DNA from: Paraprevotella sp.
GTDB taxonomy: Bacteria > Bacteroidota > Bacteroidia > Bacteroidales > Bacteroidaceae
Direction of reading: 5' to 3'
Assembly: GCA_017937925.1 (NCBI GenBank)
Contig: JAGBCQ010000018.1
Coordinates: 1-64,000, forward strand
DNA length: 64,000 bases
Under the pieces are notes generated by a model. The model was given only the letters and a program-made list of their open reading frames with translations. It made no database searches and was not told where the DNA came from. Shown piece by piece: positions 28,660 through 37,878 of the stretch. Within the stretch, counting starts at the first letter, position 1. Each line of letters starts with the position of its first letter. Both the position numbers and the translations under genes were made by a program.

Positions 28660-31056
28660 TTATTTCTCTTTGCTCCGCATTGCAAATGCACTTAATCTAA
28701 TGTCAATACGATATTCCGGAATAAGTTCAACGTTGCTGATTTCTAAAATATTATCTTCTTGGCTGAAATCCGGAAGCATTTCCTGAGGTATGCCACCCAT
28801 TTCAATAAATGGAGCGTCTTTTGCTAAAGGGCGAAAGTAGAAGTTCATTTCTTTGCTCTGTTTCAACCTTTCTGTAAAACGTTTCATACTGATGCACCAT
28901 GGTTTGCCGTGCCAAAAGTGGTCGAGAACCAAATCGTTCTCTATAAAAGCCATAGCGACATCGCCAGTGTACTTTATGTTCAGAAAATAGTCGTTGATGT
29001 GTGGTAAGTTTTTCATTTCTGGTTTTACGCACAGATGTCGTCCACCTATTCTTTCCCATTTAACTTGAGGACTTGTCGCCTCAACGGACGCTTGTTGCTT
29101 TTTCCATCCGTTTTCGGAGGGATATATAATGTAGTCAACAGTGTTCTTTCCTAAACTTAATAGAGTTGTGCGGTTTTTATCTTGAACAACGGTGGCCGAT
29201 GTGATGATGAGGCGTCCATCCTCCAATTGTGTCGTTTCTATGGCTTCTTGACGAGTGAGTGTGGTAATGAGGATTCTATTCCCATCAATAGTCTTTAGCT
29301 CAAACGTACTTTTCGTACCTGCGGTTGGATGAAATTTTGTTTTTCGTCCTTTTACAGTTTTTTGATCAAAGACGTATTCGGGAGCGATTCCGTCGGGAGC
29401 AAAGAAGATGTAATGACTATCGCCTTTTTCTTGAATATGCGCTAGCAGTTGGGCAGTGGCGTATTTGAGTCTTGCACCATTTAAATACATATTAAAGGGT
29501 AGTATGATACTCGCATCTTTCTCAAGGGTAAATGTTCCTTTTTCAGGAATCGTCAGTAACTCATTTTTCAAATTGAGCTCTATTTTTAATCCTTCCTGTT
29601 TATGGCGATTAGTGTCATGATCTTGAAAATTTGTCATGAATAAGAATCCGCTTCCGTTTTTCATCCGTGCCGCAAAGCGTAAAGTTTCGCGATTAGATGG
29701 GCTTATACTGTCATATCCTTCCGGAAGTACTGTTCTCATGGGAGCTAACTTATTACCGAAATTCCTGATAAATGTGTGAATCAGTCTTAAATATTTATAC
29801 GATTCACTCGTCAAACCAAACTCGCCTATCGGTGCTTGGTAATCGTAACTGATTTTAGGTATGCCCATAGGTTCGTCAGCATAGAATCCGCCACCTGTAC
29901 GTCTTGGATTGGAACCGCCATGATACATATAGTAACCGATACAGTTAGCTCCTGAACCCAAAGTACGTACCATAAGAGCTTCGGCAGCGCGAGGGTCTAT
30001 TACGGGTCTGCTTTCATATATCATTTGTATCCCGACACCCATTTCGGCGCAAAAAGAAGGGTACAAATCAGTGTTATAACGAACCGGTGAATAGTCCGGA
30101 TTATGTTGTATATCCTTGAATAAGCAGAAAGGCGACATACTTGGTTTTTCCCAAAAAGGATAGGTGTAGGCTGCAGTAACAGGTATAGCTTCGTTTCCTA
30201 TAATTGCGGCATTACCCCAACCTGTAGCGGTGTAGAGTGGAACAATCATCCCGGCTTCTTCTGCCAATCTTTTAAGGGTAAGCATATGCTCTTCGCCAAT
30301 CTTGGCGGTAGCAATTTCTTTGTTTTGTATACTGACACCAACCAATGCAAATTCTTTATCATAAGTTGCACAGGTGTTGTCCTTGGCTTCGCCGGGGTAG
30401 TTTATAGCCCATGGTGCTGCGCTATGCTGATGCTCGTTCTCAATTTGAATGCCGATGATAGGTCCCCCATCCTTATAATAAAGTCCATTTAATTGCTTGC
30501 CAATTTCATTATAAAGTCGTTTGACATAAAATAGATACTTGTCGTCGTTAGAGCGTACTTCCATAGGTTTGGCCAAAATCCAATCAGGGAGACCGCCATT
30601 TCGGATTTCGCCATGACAGAACGGTCCGATTCGAACGATAACTCTCATGTCGTGTTGCCGGCATATTTCAATGAATTTTCTTAGATTCAGATTCCCATCC
30701 CATCGGAATTGATTCTCGTTCTCTTCATGCATATTCCAAAAAACATAGGTGGGAATCACAGTCACGCCTCCTGACTTTATTTTCAGAATAGATTGTTCCC
30801 ATTCTTTCTCCGGATAACGTGAAAAATGGAATTCTCCTGTCACAGGGATGATAGGTTGCCCGTTTTCACTGACATAAAAACTATTCACTTCCATCCTGCC
30901 TCCATCGGGAGATGAGCCTCCAAGTTTTAAGTGACCTTGATGAACTTGATGGGGTATGATAGGCTCATTTAATTTATATATGTTTTGTGTCCATCCGAAG
31001 TGACAATATACTATGCTAAACAAAAGAATAATATTTCGGAGTACAATTCGGTTCAT
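28660..31056 (-). CDS. Secreted GH35 beta-galactosidase
   Basis: The 798-residue protein begins with a signal peptide (about 1-24, cleavage near HFGWTQ). A TIM barrel follows with acid/base Glu208 in QIENE and nucleophile Glu338 in FCAEMG; IGPFCHGEIRNGG is another GH35 hallmark. The C-terminal half holds beta-sandwich domains. It should release terminal beta-galactose from plant or host glycans in the periplasm or outside. It lies 19 bases after the DUF3108 gene and may be the last gene of that operon. No sorting-like tail is seen, unlike the other glycosidases here. Confidence 0.9.
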   Translation of the reverse strand: MNRIVLRNIILLFSIVYCHFGWTQNIYKLNEPIIPHQVHQGHLKLGGSSPDGGRMEVNSFYVSENGQPIIPVTGEFHFSRYPEKEWEQSILKIKSGGVTVIPTYVFWNMHEENENQFRWDGNLNLRKFIEICRQHDMRVIVRIGPFCHGEIRNGGLPDWILAKPMEVRSNDDKYLFYVKRLYNEIGKQLNGLYYKDGGPIIGIQIENEHQHSAAPWAINYPGEAKDNTCATYDKEFALVGVSIQNKEIATAKIGEEHMLTLKRLAEEAGMIVPLYTATGWGNAAIIGNEAIPVTAAYTYPFWEKPSMSPFCLFKDIQHNPDYSPVRYNTDLYPSFCAEMGVGIQMIYESRPVIDPRAAEALMVRTLGSGANCIGYYMYHGGSNPRRTGGGFYADEPMGIPKISYDYQAPIGEFGLTSESYKYLRLIHTFIRNFGNKLAPMRTVLPEGYDSISPSNRETLRFAARMKNGSGFLFMTNFQDHDTNRHKQEGLKIELNLKNELLTIPEKGTFTLEKDASIILPFNMYLNGARLKYATAQLLAHIQEKGDSHYIFFAPDGIAPEYVFDQKTVKGRKTKFHPTAGTKSTFELKTIDGNRILITTLTRQEAIETTQLEDGRLIITSATVVQDKNRTTLLSLGKNTVDYIIYPSENGWKKQQASVEATSPQVKWERIGGRHLCVKPEMKNLPHINDYFLNIKYTGDVAMAFIENDLVLDHFWHGKPWCISMKRFTERLKQSKEMNFYFRPLAKDAPFIEMGGIPQEMLPDFSQEDNILEISNVELIPEYRIDIRLSAFAMRSKEK

Positions 31057-31075
31057 AATATTTGAACTTTAAACA

Positions 31076-31894
31076 TTAATTGATAATGGACGTTTGGGGA
31101 TTTCTTACCCCTTTGGCATCGGTAAGGAATGCTTTCGCGCTACCAAAACGTAAGTACATATCCAAACGTACGGGAAGGTGATTTTGGTCGTCCGTTATGT
31201 AAAACGTTACAACTTCCTTTTCTTTACCATCCTTATATTCCACAAAAGAGAAGACTAAGCAACGGTATTTGATTTTACTATCTTCTACTTTAAAGTTCTT
31301 TTTACCTCGATAGATGAGGGTTTGTGGTTCCACACGTCCACCGTCTGCCATAGGAAAGTTGATTTTGTCTCCTACTTTATAGTCGGTAGCATCAAAAGAA
31401 CGAGCACGTAACATCATGCTTATCATATCGTAAACACATTCAGTATAATCCTCTTCATGCTCTCTGATTTCGCCCCGATGGGTACGAAACCATTGTTTGA
31501 CATGTGTTTTACCCTCTTGATAACTATACCATGACCTGTCAATAGTGTATCGTTCGCCTTCTAATGCACTCTTATTATAATATAAAGGAGTTAGTTCTTC
31601 GCTGACAATGCTTGTAAGTGTGTCGCGAAGAACAAAAAAGCGGTCAGCCATTTTGTTGCCTTTTGTCATGAGATGACATTTGTAAGCATCGTTGTTTTCG
31701 TAAGTTGTTTTTTCAATATTCATCTTGGCGGACCCCACTGTAAACCAAATGAATTTCCAATTGAAATACAGTTTATATGATAGATTTTCTCCGGGAAGGA
31801 ATGCGTTATTCTCCGAAGTACATTGTGCGTTCGAGCAAACGGTGGATGCAAATATAATGGTGAAGGTAAGTATGAATCTTTTAAAAGTTTTCAT
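31076..31894 (-). CDS. DUF3108 exported protein
   Basis: The 272-residue protein has a signal peptide (about 1-23, ending CSNAQ) followed by a beta-rich domain matching DUF3108, with the typical LSYKLYFNWKFIWFTVGSA and late LPVRLDMYLRFGSAKAFL stretches. Function in Bacteroidetes is not established; an envelope role is inferred from export. It lies 8 bases after the Big_5 lipoprotein gene. Confidence 0.8.
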   Translation of the reverse strand: MKTFKRFILTFTIIFASTVCSNAQCTSENNAFLPGENLSYKLYFNWKFIWFTVGSAKMNIEKTTYENNDAYKCHLMTKGNKMADRFFVLRDTLTSIVSEELTPLYYNKSALEGERYTIDRSWYSYQEGKTHVKQWFRTHRGEIREHEEDYTECVYDMISMMLRARSFDATDYKVGDKINFPMADGGRVEPQTLIYRGKKNFKVEDSKIKYRCLVFSFVEYKDGKEKEVVTFYITDDQNHLPVRLDMYLRFGSAKAFLTDAKGVRNPQTSIIN

Positions 31895-31902
31895 AATGAG
31901 TA

Positions 31903-33819
31903 CTATCTATTTTTATTTCTTTCAGCATTCCTTTGTTTAATTTTCTTTTCTGATTCCGGTTTTTGTTTTGTAATAGCCTCCGGTTTTTGTTTGGAAAGAG
32001 GGATTCCTCTAACATCCCAATCTTGTTCTATTTCCCATAAGGCTCTCAATATAATCGGTTTGGGAAAATAAAAGACTTCTTCCGGTTGGCAATTTTTGTC
32101 GTATGCTCCTGTTGTCCATTTACCATCCCCATTCTTATCTATATATAATCGTAGGTAGTATTCCTTTGGTTGTAAGTAATAAAAGTCTGCCCGGTTATTT
32201 TCTGCTCGCACTTCACGTACAACTTTATCGTTGGTGTCTAAAAGTTGTACAACAGCTCCTGTGTCTGGAAGAATTAACTGGATAAATAGTGCACCAAAAC
32301 TTTCTTCTGGACTAACTGAAATTTCTTTGTTTATAGGTGCGCTGAGTTTATTTAAAATACTCTTGACGGCATTACTATCGGCTTCAAGTTTGTATTTTTC
32401 TCCCGGTTGCCATTCTGCATATAGGGTATAACTTCTCAGTCCTTTGTTGGGGAGTAATAAATATGGTTCGTCAATCCAAAGCGTGTCTTTTTTCTTATAA
32501 AAGTGGAATGCTGTTGAGTCAATTTCTCCTATAGGTTCATTGAACGTTAGGGTAATATTTTGATTGGGTGCGATGTTTGACGACGGTTTGATTTGGCATT
32601 CCAATTCTTCTCTTAAATAAGGATTAGGTCTTGCTTTATATTTCTCCTTCTCTCGCTTTTTTAATTTTTCTTGCGCTTTTTCCCAATCTTTAATCTTTTC
32701 TTGTAAGTCCTTGCGTTGACGTTCTCTTGTTATTTTGGGAATAATATCAAGTGTATCAGTACGATATACTAATTGATGTAAGGTGTCAGTATCTAGGTAC
32801 GTCATGCTTACGGTAAGCGTATCTAAATTTGAAACTAATGTATCAGTAATCCAATAGGTAAGCGTATCATTATGTAATGAACGTTCTAAAACCATATTTT
32901 CAATACCTTCAAAGTTTAAGCCTTTGATTTGAGGGATTGTGTCTGATGGTCCAGTAAAATATATCGTGAACATATCAGGTATAGGACGTTCAACTTTTAA
33001 TAGGTGTAAGTCCTGAAACTCTTCTGAGAACCCTTTTAATACGATGTCATCAGGATAGAAATGAGTATAAGCTACTGTTTTAATCGTGTCAACATGGGTA
33101 CTATCAATCCAAGTGGTATCTTGTCGGAACGCTAATTCACTTTTGGGTTCAATTATAATAGAGTCAAAGGCTATTTTTTCACTTTTTTGATTGAAAAAGA
33201 AATTTCCGTCCATATCGTTAAGTGCGAAAATTCTATATTTGCCAGGTGCAATTCCTTTGATGTTAAAACGGCCGCTTCCATTGGTACGTGAGACACGTTC
33301 AAAGGGCAAGGTTGTAAACGCGGTATCGGACAAATTTGAATATAGCCCTACAAGCATTCCTTTGATGGGCTCTAAATTTTCTGATTCTAAAAGAGTCCCG
33401 GATACTTCCATTGTATCAATATTAGAACCGGTAGCAAAGGAGTATGTAAAATTCCCCATCGGATTTCCTTCGTTGTTATCTACGATTGCATCCGAGAAAT
33501 CAATGGTATAGGTAGTATTGTTTTTGAGAGAGTCAAACAGGGTGATATTGATTTTTTTACCAGATGTACTTATTTCTGGCATCTCAATTTGTGGCGGAGA
33601 TATCACAACTTTCTCGTTCGCACTTTCTATATTGATGTATTCGTCAAATGTGATGCTGATTTTCTTCTTACTATTGTTAATAGACATATTTTGTGGAGTA
33701 CACTTTTCAACTTTGGGCGGTGTTTCGTCGTATGCACCACCGTCCGGACTACCAATACTAGCACATGAGACGACTATGGTTAAGAGTAAGACAGCAAGAT
33801 ATAATTTTATATTTTTCAT
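31903..33819 (-). CDS. Lipoprotein with N-terminal Big_5 Ig-like domain
   Basis: The 638-residue protein has a lipoprotein signal with lipobox VVSC at about residue 19. A Big_5 domain follows (about 35-135, PPKVEKCTPQNMSINNSKK and TYTIDFSDAIVDNNEGNP), then carboxypeptidase-regulatory-like and other beta domains. The C-terminal tail is rich in Lys, Gln and Glu with KQKPE repeated. Such proteins are widespread surface or periplasmic lipoproteins in Bacteroidetes without a defined role. It lies between the GH3-like enzyme (13 bases) and DUF3108 (8 bases), so the three are probably one transcript. Confidence 0.8.
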   Translation of the reverse strand: MKNIKLYLAVLLLTIVVSCASIGSPDGGAYDETPPKVEKCTPQNMSINNSKKKISITFDEYINIESANEKVVISPPQIEMPEISTSGKKINITLFDSLKNNTTYTIDFSDAIVDNNEGNPMGNFTYSFATGSNIDTMEVSGTLLESENLEPIKGMLVGLYSNLSDTAFTTLPFERVSRTNGSGRFNIKGIAPGKYRIFALNDMDGNFFFNQKSEKIAFDSIIIEPKSELAFRQDTTWIDSTHVDTIKTVAYTHFYPDDIVLKGFSEEFQDLHLLKVERPIPDMFTIYFTGPSDTIPQIKGLNFEGIENMVLERSLHNDTLTYWITDTLVSNLDTLTVSMTYLDTDTLHQLVYRTDTLDIIPKITRERQRKDLQEKIKDWEKAQEKLKKREKEKYKARPNPYLREELECQIKPSSNIAPNQNITLTFNEPIGEIDSTAFHFYKKKDTLWIDEPYLLLPNKGLRSYTLYAEWQPGEKYKLEADSNAVKSILNKLSAPINKEISVSPEESFGALFIQLILPDTGAVVQLLDTNDKVVREVRAENNRADFYYLQPKEYYLRLYIDKNGDGKWTTGAYDKNCQPEEVFYFPKPIILRALWEIEQDWDVRGIPLSKQKPEAITKQKPESEKKIKQRNAERNKNR

Positions 33820-33832
33820 GTGATAAGATGCT

Positions 33833-35341
33833 TTAGTAATTCATTGTAAGCAGTTCATCAATATGCTTTCTAGTGTTGCACAATCTCGGCACTTTATGTT
33901 GCCCGCCTAATTTCCCTTTTGATTTAAGCCAATCATTAAATAAGTCTTTACGTGCTATCACTATTTCGAGTGGTTGTAATGTGATGTCTTTGTACCTTTT
34001 TGCTTCGTAGTCGGAATTTATTTTCTGAAGCGACATATCTAACAATTCGGAGAAATGTTCAATTGAATCAGGTTCCTTAGAAAATTCAATAAGCCATTGG
34101 TGGTGGCATTTACCTTTTGCATCCATATAAACAGGAGCCGCAGTATATTCTAATACTTGTGCACCGGTAGCTTCGCAAGCGGCTTTTAATCCGTGTTCAG
34201 CGTTGTCTATAATGAGCTCCTCGCCAAAGGCATTGATAAAGAATTTGGTACGACCTGTAATAATAAACTTGTATGGTTTTGTTTGGGTAAATTTAATTGT
34301 GTCACCAATCATATAACGCCATAGTCCGGAAGATGTACTAATGACCATTGCATAATTTTTCCCAATCTCAACCTCCCACAATGGAATAATTCGTGGTGAT
34401 TCTTTTTCAATATCTTCTAAAGGAATAAATTCATAAAATACCCCATAATCAATCATGAGTGTCATTGATGGGTCACACAAGTCTGTTTGAATTCCAAAAA
34501 ATCCTTCACTAGCATTATATGTTTCCATGTAATGCATATTAGGTGATGTAATCAATTGATTATATTGTGATTTATATGGTGTAAATGCCACACCACCATG
34601 AAAAAAGACTTCTAAATTCGGCCAAATTTCATTTAGATGTTCTTTGCCGGAAATCTCCAACATACGGGTAATAACTGACAACATCCAAGAAGGGACACCG
34701 CTTAGATTTGTTACGTTTTCATTCATGGCAATTCGTGCGATCTTCTCTCTCTTTTCCTCAAAATCTTTTAGTAATGCAATTTCTTTTGGAGGTATTCGGA
34801 AATGATTGACAAAAGTACTGACGTTTTCGATTAGGATTGCACTCAAATCGCCAACTAAACTTTTGTTAAGATTATAGTTTGGAGAATGACTCCCACCTAA
34901 AATAAGAGCTTTCCCATCAAACATTTTGCTATTTGGATTGTTGCCTAAATACATTGCAACAACATCAGTACCGCCTCTATAATGAGTATCCTTTAAACTG
35001 TCTTTTGTTACAGGAATAAATTTGCTTTTGTCGTTTGTAGTTCCTGAAGATTTTGCATACCATTTGGTTAATCCTGGCCATAAAACGTCTCGCTCACCGC
35101 GTCTCATACGTTCAATATACCCTTTTAATTCTTCATATGAGTTTATTGGGGTTGAATTAGCGAATTCATTATAGTTTTTAATATTATTGTAGTTGTGCAA
35201 ATGTCCCCACTCTGTGTGTTGTGCTCTTTTAGTGAGATTTATGAGGACTTTCGTTTGTAAATCCTCTGGATTAACATCATACTTGTTGATTTCTTTCCTT
35301 CTCTTATTAAGAAAATAGCTGACGATTCTAGTCTTATCCAT
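33833..35341 (-). CDS. GH3/JAR1-family acyl-adenylating enzyme
   Basis: This protein of about 502 residues belongs to the GH3 (auxin-responsive promoter/JAR1) family of ANL-type adenylating enzymes, which activate carboxylates and join them to amino acids in plants. Visible are the ATP-binding SSGTTNDKSKFIP, the YNASEGFFGIQ segment and the GDTIKFTQTKPYKFIITGRTK hinge region. The bacterial substrate is unknown. ATG 35341 (MDKTRIVSYF) is preferred over ATG 35365 because it is preceded by an AAGGA Shine-Dalgarno and because a -7 element at 35374-35381 would put the transcript start near the upstream ATG. Export is not predicted. Confidence 0.8.
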   Translation of the reverse strand: MDKTRIVSYFLNKRRKEINKYDVNPEDLQTKVLINLTKRAQHTEWGHLHNYNNIKNYNEFANSTPINSYEELKGYIERMRRGERDVLWPGLTKWYAKSSGTTNDKSKFIPVTKDSLKDTHYRGGTDVVAMYLGNNPNSKMFDGKALILGGSHSPNYNLNKSLVGDLSAILIENVSTFVNHFRIPPKEIALLKDFEEKREKIARIAMNENVTNLSGVPSWMLSVITRMLEISGKEHLNEIWPNLEVFFHGGVAFTPYKSQYNQLITSPNMHYMETYNASEGFFGIQTDLCDPSMTLMIDYGVFYEFIPLEDIEKESPRIIPLWEVEIGKNYAMVISTSSGLWRYMIGDTIKFTQTKPYKFIITGRTKFFINAFGEELIIDNAEHGLKAACEATGAQVLEYTAAPVYMDAKGKCHHQWLIEFSKEPDSIEHFSELLDMSLQKINSDYEAKRYKDITLQPLEIVIARKDLFNDWLKSKGKLGGQHKVPRLCNTRKHIDELLTMNY

Positions 35342-35373
35342 ATTATCCTTAAAATAATCGTTCAATTCTATTA

Positions 35374-35381
35374 CAAAAGTA
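35374..35381 (-). promoter_or_regulatory. Candidate -7 element for the GH3-like/Big_5/DUF3108 operon
   Basis: On the minus strand this reads TACTTTTG, matching TAnnTTTG, 33 bases upstream of the chosen start. No convincing TTTG is found 19-21 bases further upstream. Confidence 0.45.
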
Positions 35382-35437
35382 ATCTAAAGTTATAAGAAAC
35401 TCGACTTTTATACAGTTTTTAAGGATTTTAGGTGTTT

Positions 35438-36259
35438 TTAGTCTGTAGAATTTTCTATTTGATCCTCTTGGTTTGTAGATATGAATAAGTTTGGAGAATC
35501 CTTTATAAGTTTTAGGGCATTTTGGGCAGCAATTTGTTGGCTTTCTTTTTTTGAATATCCTCTTCCGGTACCACCAATAAAATCTCCAATGCGAGCTTGA
35601 GTTATAAAAATAGGTGTACAGGTATCCTCCTTACTTTCTTCTATTAAATCAAAACAAATTTCAATATGTTTCTTCTGCCCCCATTCAATAAGTTTACTTT
35701 TGAAGTTCACTTCTTTATATGCCAACTTATCGATGTTGATTAGTCTTTTTAAAATACGTCTCTCAACAAAGCGTTTGCAATAAATGTATCCTTTATCTAA
35801 ATATATTGCTCCAATTAAAGCTTCAAAAGCGTTGCCGTATATGTAACTATTATGAGAATGTGAGTGGGTAGATGATATGATTAATTTATCCAACTTTATT
35901 TCTACAGCTACTTTATTTAAAGTTTCTCTTTGTACAATTTTACTGCGTGTGTTGGTTAAAAAACCTTCGCGTTTGCCTTTGAAGTGTTGAAAAACGACAT
36001 CGCTTATTATGGCATCAAGAATAGCGTCTCCAAGAAATTCCAAACGTTCATTATTAATCCAACTTCCTTCTTTCTTGTAAGATGAGGATTTGTGATGAAT
36101 CGCTTGTTTATAATAATGAATATCGGAAGGGTAAAAACCTAATATTTTGTAAAAACAAGAATAAAGTTCCTTTTCTTTTCTGAACGGGAACTTTATTCTA
36201 TCTATAATACCTTTTATATACACGTTATTCGGTATATTTTTTAAAGATAACACAAGCAT
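35438..36259 (-). CDS. rnc: Ribonuclease III
   Basis: RNase III cuts double-stranded RNA in rRNA maturation and mRNA turnover. The protein of about 273 residues has the signature NNERLEFLGDAILDAI, a second acidic site near NAFEALIGAIYLDKG, and a C-terminal dsRNA-binding domain (about 190-260, FKSKLIEWGQKKHIEI). ATG 36259 overlaps the end of fabF by 35 bases; a GTG at 36223, just after the fabF stop, is an alternative that would remove 12 residues. The gene order acpP-fabF-rnc is common in bacteria. Confidence 0.92.
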   Translation of the reverse strand: MLVLSLKNIPNNVYIKGIIDRIKFPFRKEKELYSCFYKILGFYPSDIHYYKQAIHHKSSSYKKEGSWINNERLEFLGDAILDAIISDVVFQHFKGKREGFLTNTRSKIVQRETLNKVAVEIKLDKLIISSTHSHSHNSYIYGNAFEALIGAIYLDKGYIYCKRFVERRILKRLINIDKLAYKEVNFKSKLIEWGQKKHIEICFDLIEESKEDTCTPIFITQARIGDFIGGTGRGYSKKESQQIAAQNALKLIKDSPNLFISTNQEDQIENSTD

Positions 36260-37490
36260 TATGACCTCCAAATCCGAATGTGTTGCTTAAAGCTGCGCGG
36301 ACAGTTCGTTTTTGGGCTTTATTAAATGTGAAGTTTAATTTATAATCTATTTCTTCATCATTGTCATTCTCTTCGTGATTGATAGTTGGCGGTACTACGT
36401 CTTGATTAACTGCCATGATACTTGCAAGTGCTTCAACTGCTCCTGCTGCACCTAATAAATGACCGGTCATGGATTTTGTAGAACTGATGTTTAAGTCATA
36501 CGCATGTTGCCCAAACACATCCTTAATGGCTTTTGCTTCAGAAATATCACCAACATGAGTAGATGTCCCATGAACATTTATGTAGTCAATATCTTCTGGT
36601 AGCATTTTAGCATCTTCAAGTGCTCTTTCCATAACTAATTTTGCACCTAATCCTTCTGGGTGAGATGCTGTTATATGGTGAGCGTCCGCAGACATTCCTT
36701 CTCCAATCATCTCTGCATAAATTTTAGCACCACGTGCTTTGGCATGTTCTAACTCTTCGAGGATGATGCAGCCAGCACCCTCTCCCATAACAAAACCATC
36801 GCGACTTGCGCTAAAAGGACGAGATGCTTTAGTTGGTTCGTCATTTCTAGTGGATAATGCTTTCATTGCATTGAAACCACCAACACCTGCTGGCCAAATC
36901 CCTGCTTCAGAGCCACCACTAAGAATCATGGTCGCTTTTCCTAAACGGATTAGATTGAAAGCGTCGGCAATTGCGTGGGTTGAAGATGCACAAGCTGAGG
37001 TAGTAGTGTAATTGGGACCATGAAACCCATACATAATAGATATATGTCCGCTTGCAATATCTGTAATCATTTTAGGTATGAAAAAAGGACTATATTTCGG
37101 TCCTATTTCTTTCCCTGTAACGGCATAGGCCCCTGCTTCTTCTTCAAATGTATGAAGTCCTCCTATACCAACACCAAATATTACGCCAATGTTATTTTTG
37201 TCAATGGTCTCCAAATCAATATGTGAATCTTCAACAGCCATTTTTGCCGATGCAATGGCATACTGAGTAAATAAGTCCATTTTGCGTGCCTCTTTGCGAT
37301 CCATGTAGTTCGCGGCATCAAATCCTTTTACTTCGCAAGCAAATTGTGTTTTGAATTGTGAGGTATCAAAATGTGTAATTGGTCCGGCACCACTAACCCC
37401 ATTTAACATATTCTGCCAAGTTTCCTCGGCAGAATTTCCTAATGGAGTTATAGCGCCTAAGCCTGTTACTACAACTCTTTTTAATTCCAT
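36225..37490 (-). CDS. fabF: 3-oxoacyl-ACP synthase II
   Basis: FabF elongates fatty acids by condensing malonyl-ACP with acyl-ACP. The 421-residue protein has the active-site Cys in TTSACASSTH and the two His of NVHGTSTHVGD and KSMTGHLLGAAGA. The start MELKRVVVTGLGAITP at 37490 matches the family; the frame extends upstream without support. It lies 16 bases after acpP. Confidence 0.97.
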   Translation of the reverse strand: MELKRVVVTGLGAITPLGNSAEETWQNMLNGVSGAGPITHFDTSQFKTQFACEVKGFDAANYMDRKEARKMDLFTQYAIASAKMAVEDSHIDLETIDKNNIGVIFGVGIGGLHTFEEEAGAYAVTGKEIGPKYSPFFIPKMITDIASGHISIMYGFHGPNYTTTSACASSTHAIADAFNLIRLGKATMILSGGSEAGIWPAGVGGFNAMKALSTRNDEPTKASRPFSASRDGFVMGEGAGCIILEELEHAKARGAKIYAEMIGEGMSADAHHITASHPEGLGAKLVMERALEDAKMLPEDIDYINVHGTSTHVGDISEAKAIKDVFGQHAYDLNISSTKSMTGHLLGAAGAVEALASIMAVNQDVVPPTINHEENDNDEEIDYKLNFTFNKAQKRTVRAALSNTFGFGGHNACVIFKKYTE

Positions 37491-37506
37491 ATTTAATTTT
37501 GATTTA

Positions 37507-37740
37507 CTATGCGTTAGCTTCAATGTAGCTAATAGCGTCACCTACGGTAGAAATTTTTTCAGCTTGGTCATCTGGAATGCTGATACCAAATTCTTTCTCA
37601 AACTCCATGATTAATTCTACAGTATCCAATGAGTCGGCACCTAAATCGTTAGTAAAACTTGCTGTTGTTACTACTTCTGCTTCATCAACACCTAATTTAT
37701 CAACGATGATAGCTTTTACTCTTGATTCAATTTCAGACAT
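37507..37740 (-). CDS. acpP: Acyl carrier protein
   Basis: This 77-residue acidic protein carries growing acyl chains on a phosphopantetheine attached to the Ser of [10 protein letters not shown]. It is first in the acpP-fabF-rnc operon and has the usual length and four-helix pattern. Confidence 0.98.
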   Translation of the reverse strand: MSEIESRVKAIIVDKLGVDEAEVVTTASFTNDLGADSLDTVELIMEFEKEFGISIPDDQAEKISTVGDAISYIEANA

Positions 37741-37787
37741 AATTGTAATTTTTTGATTATTAATTATAAGTGTATTTAAATCAAGTG

Positions 37788-37818
37788 CAAAGGAACTTCT
37801 TTTTTTTTATTTATGCAA
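37788..37818 (-). promoter_or_regulatory. Promoter of acpP-fabF-rnc
   Basis: On the minus strand TTG (37818-37816), a 20-base spacer and TTCCTTTG (37795-37788) fit the Bacteroidetes pattern with one mismatch in the -7 element. The predicted start lies about 45 bases upstream of acpP. Confidence 0.6.
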
Positions 37819-37878
37819 GGAAAGCCCTAAATAAATCGCCTCTTTTTGCACAAAAAGCTATTTATTGTGCAGCTTAAA

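Noticed and set aside
35438-36271. Upstream start of rnc at 36271
   Set aside because: The codon would extend further into fabF with no homology; ATG 36259 or GTG 36223 fit RNase III length better.
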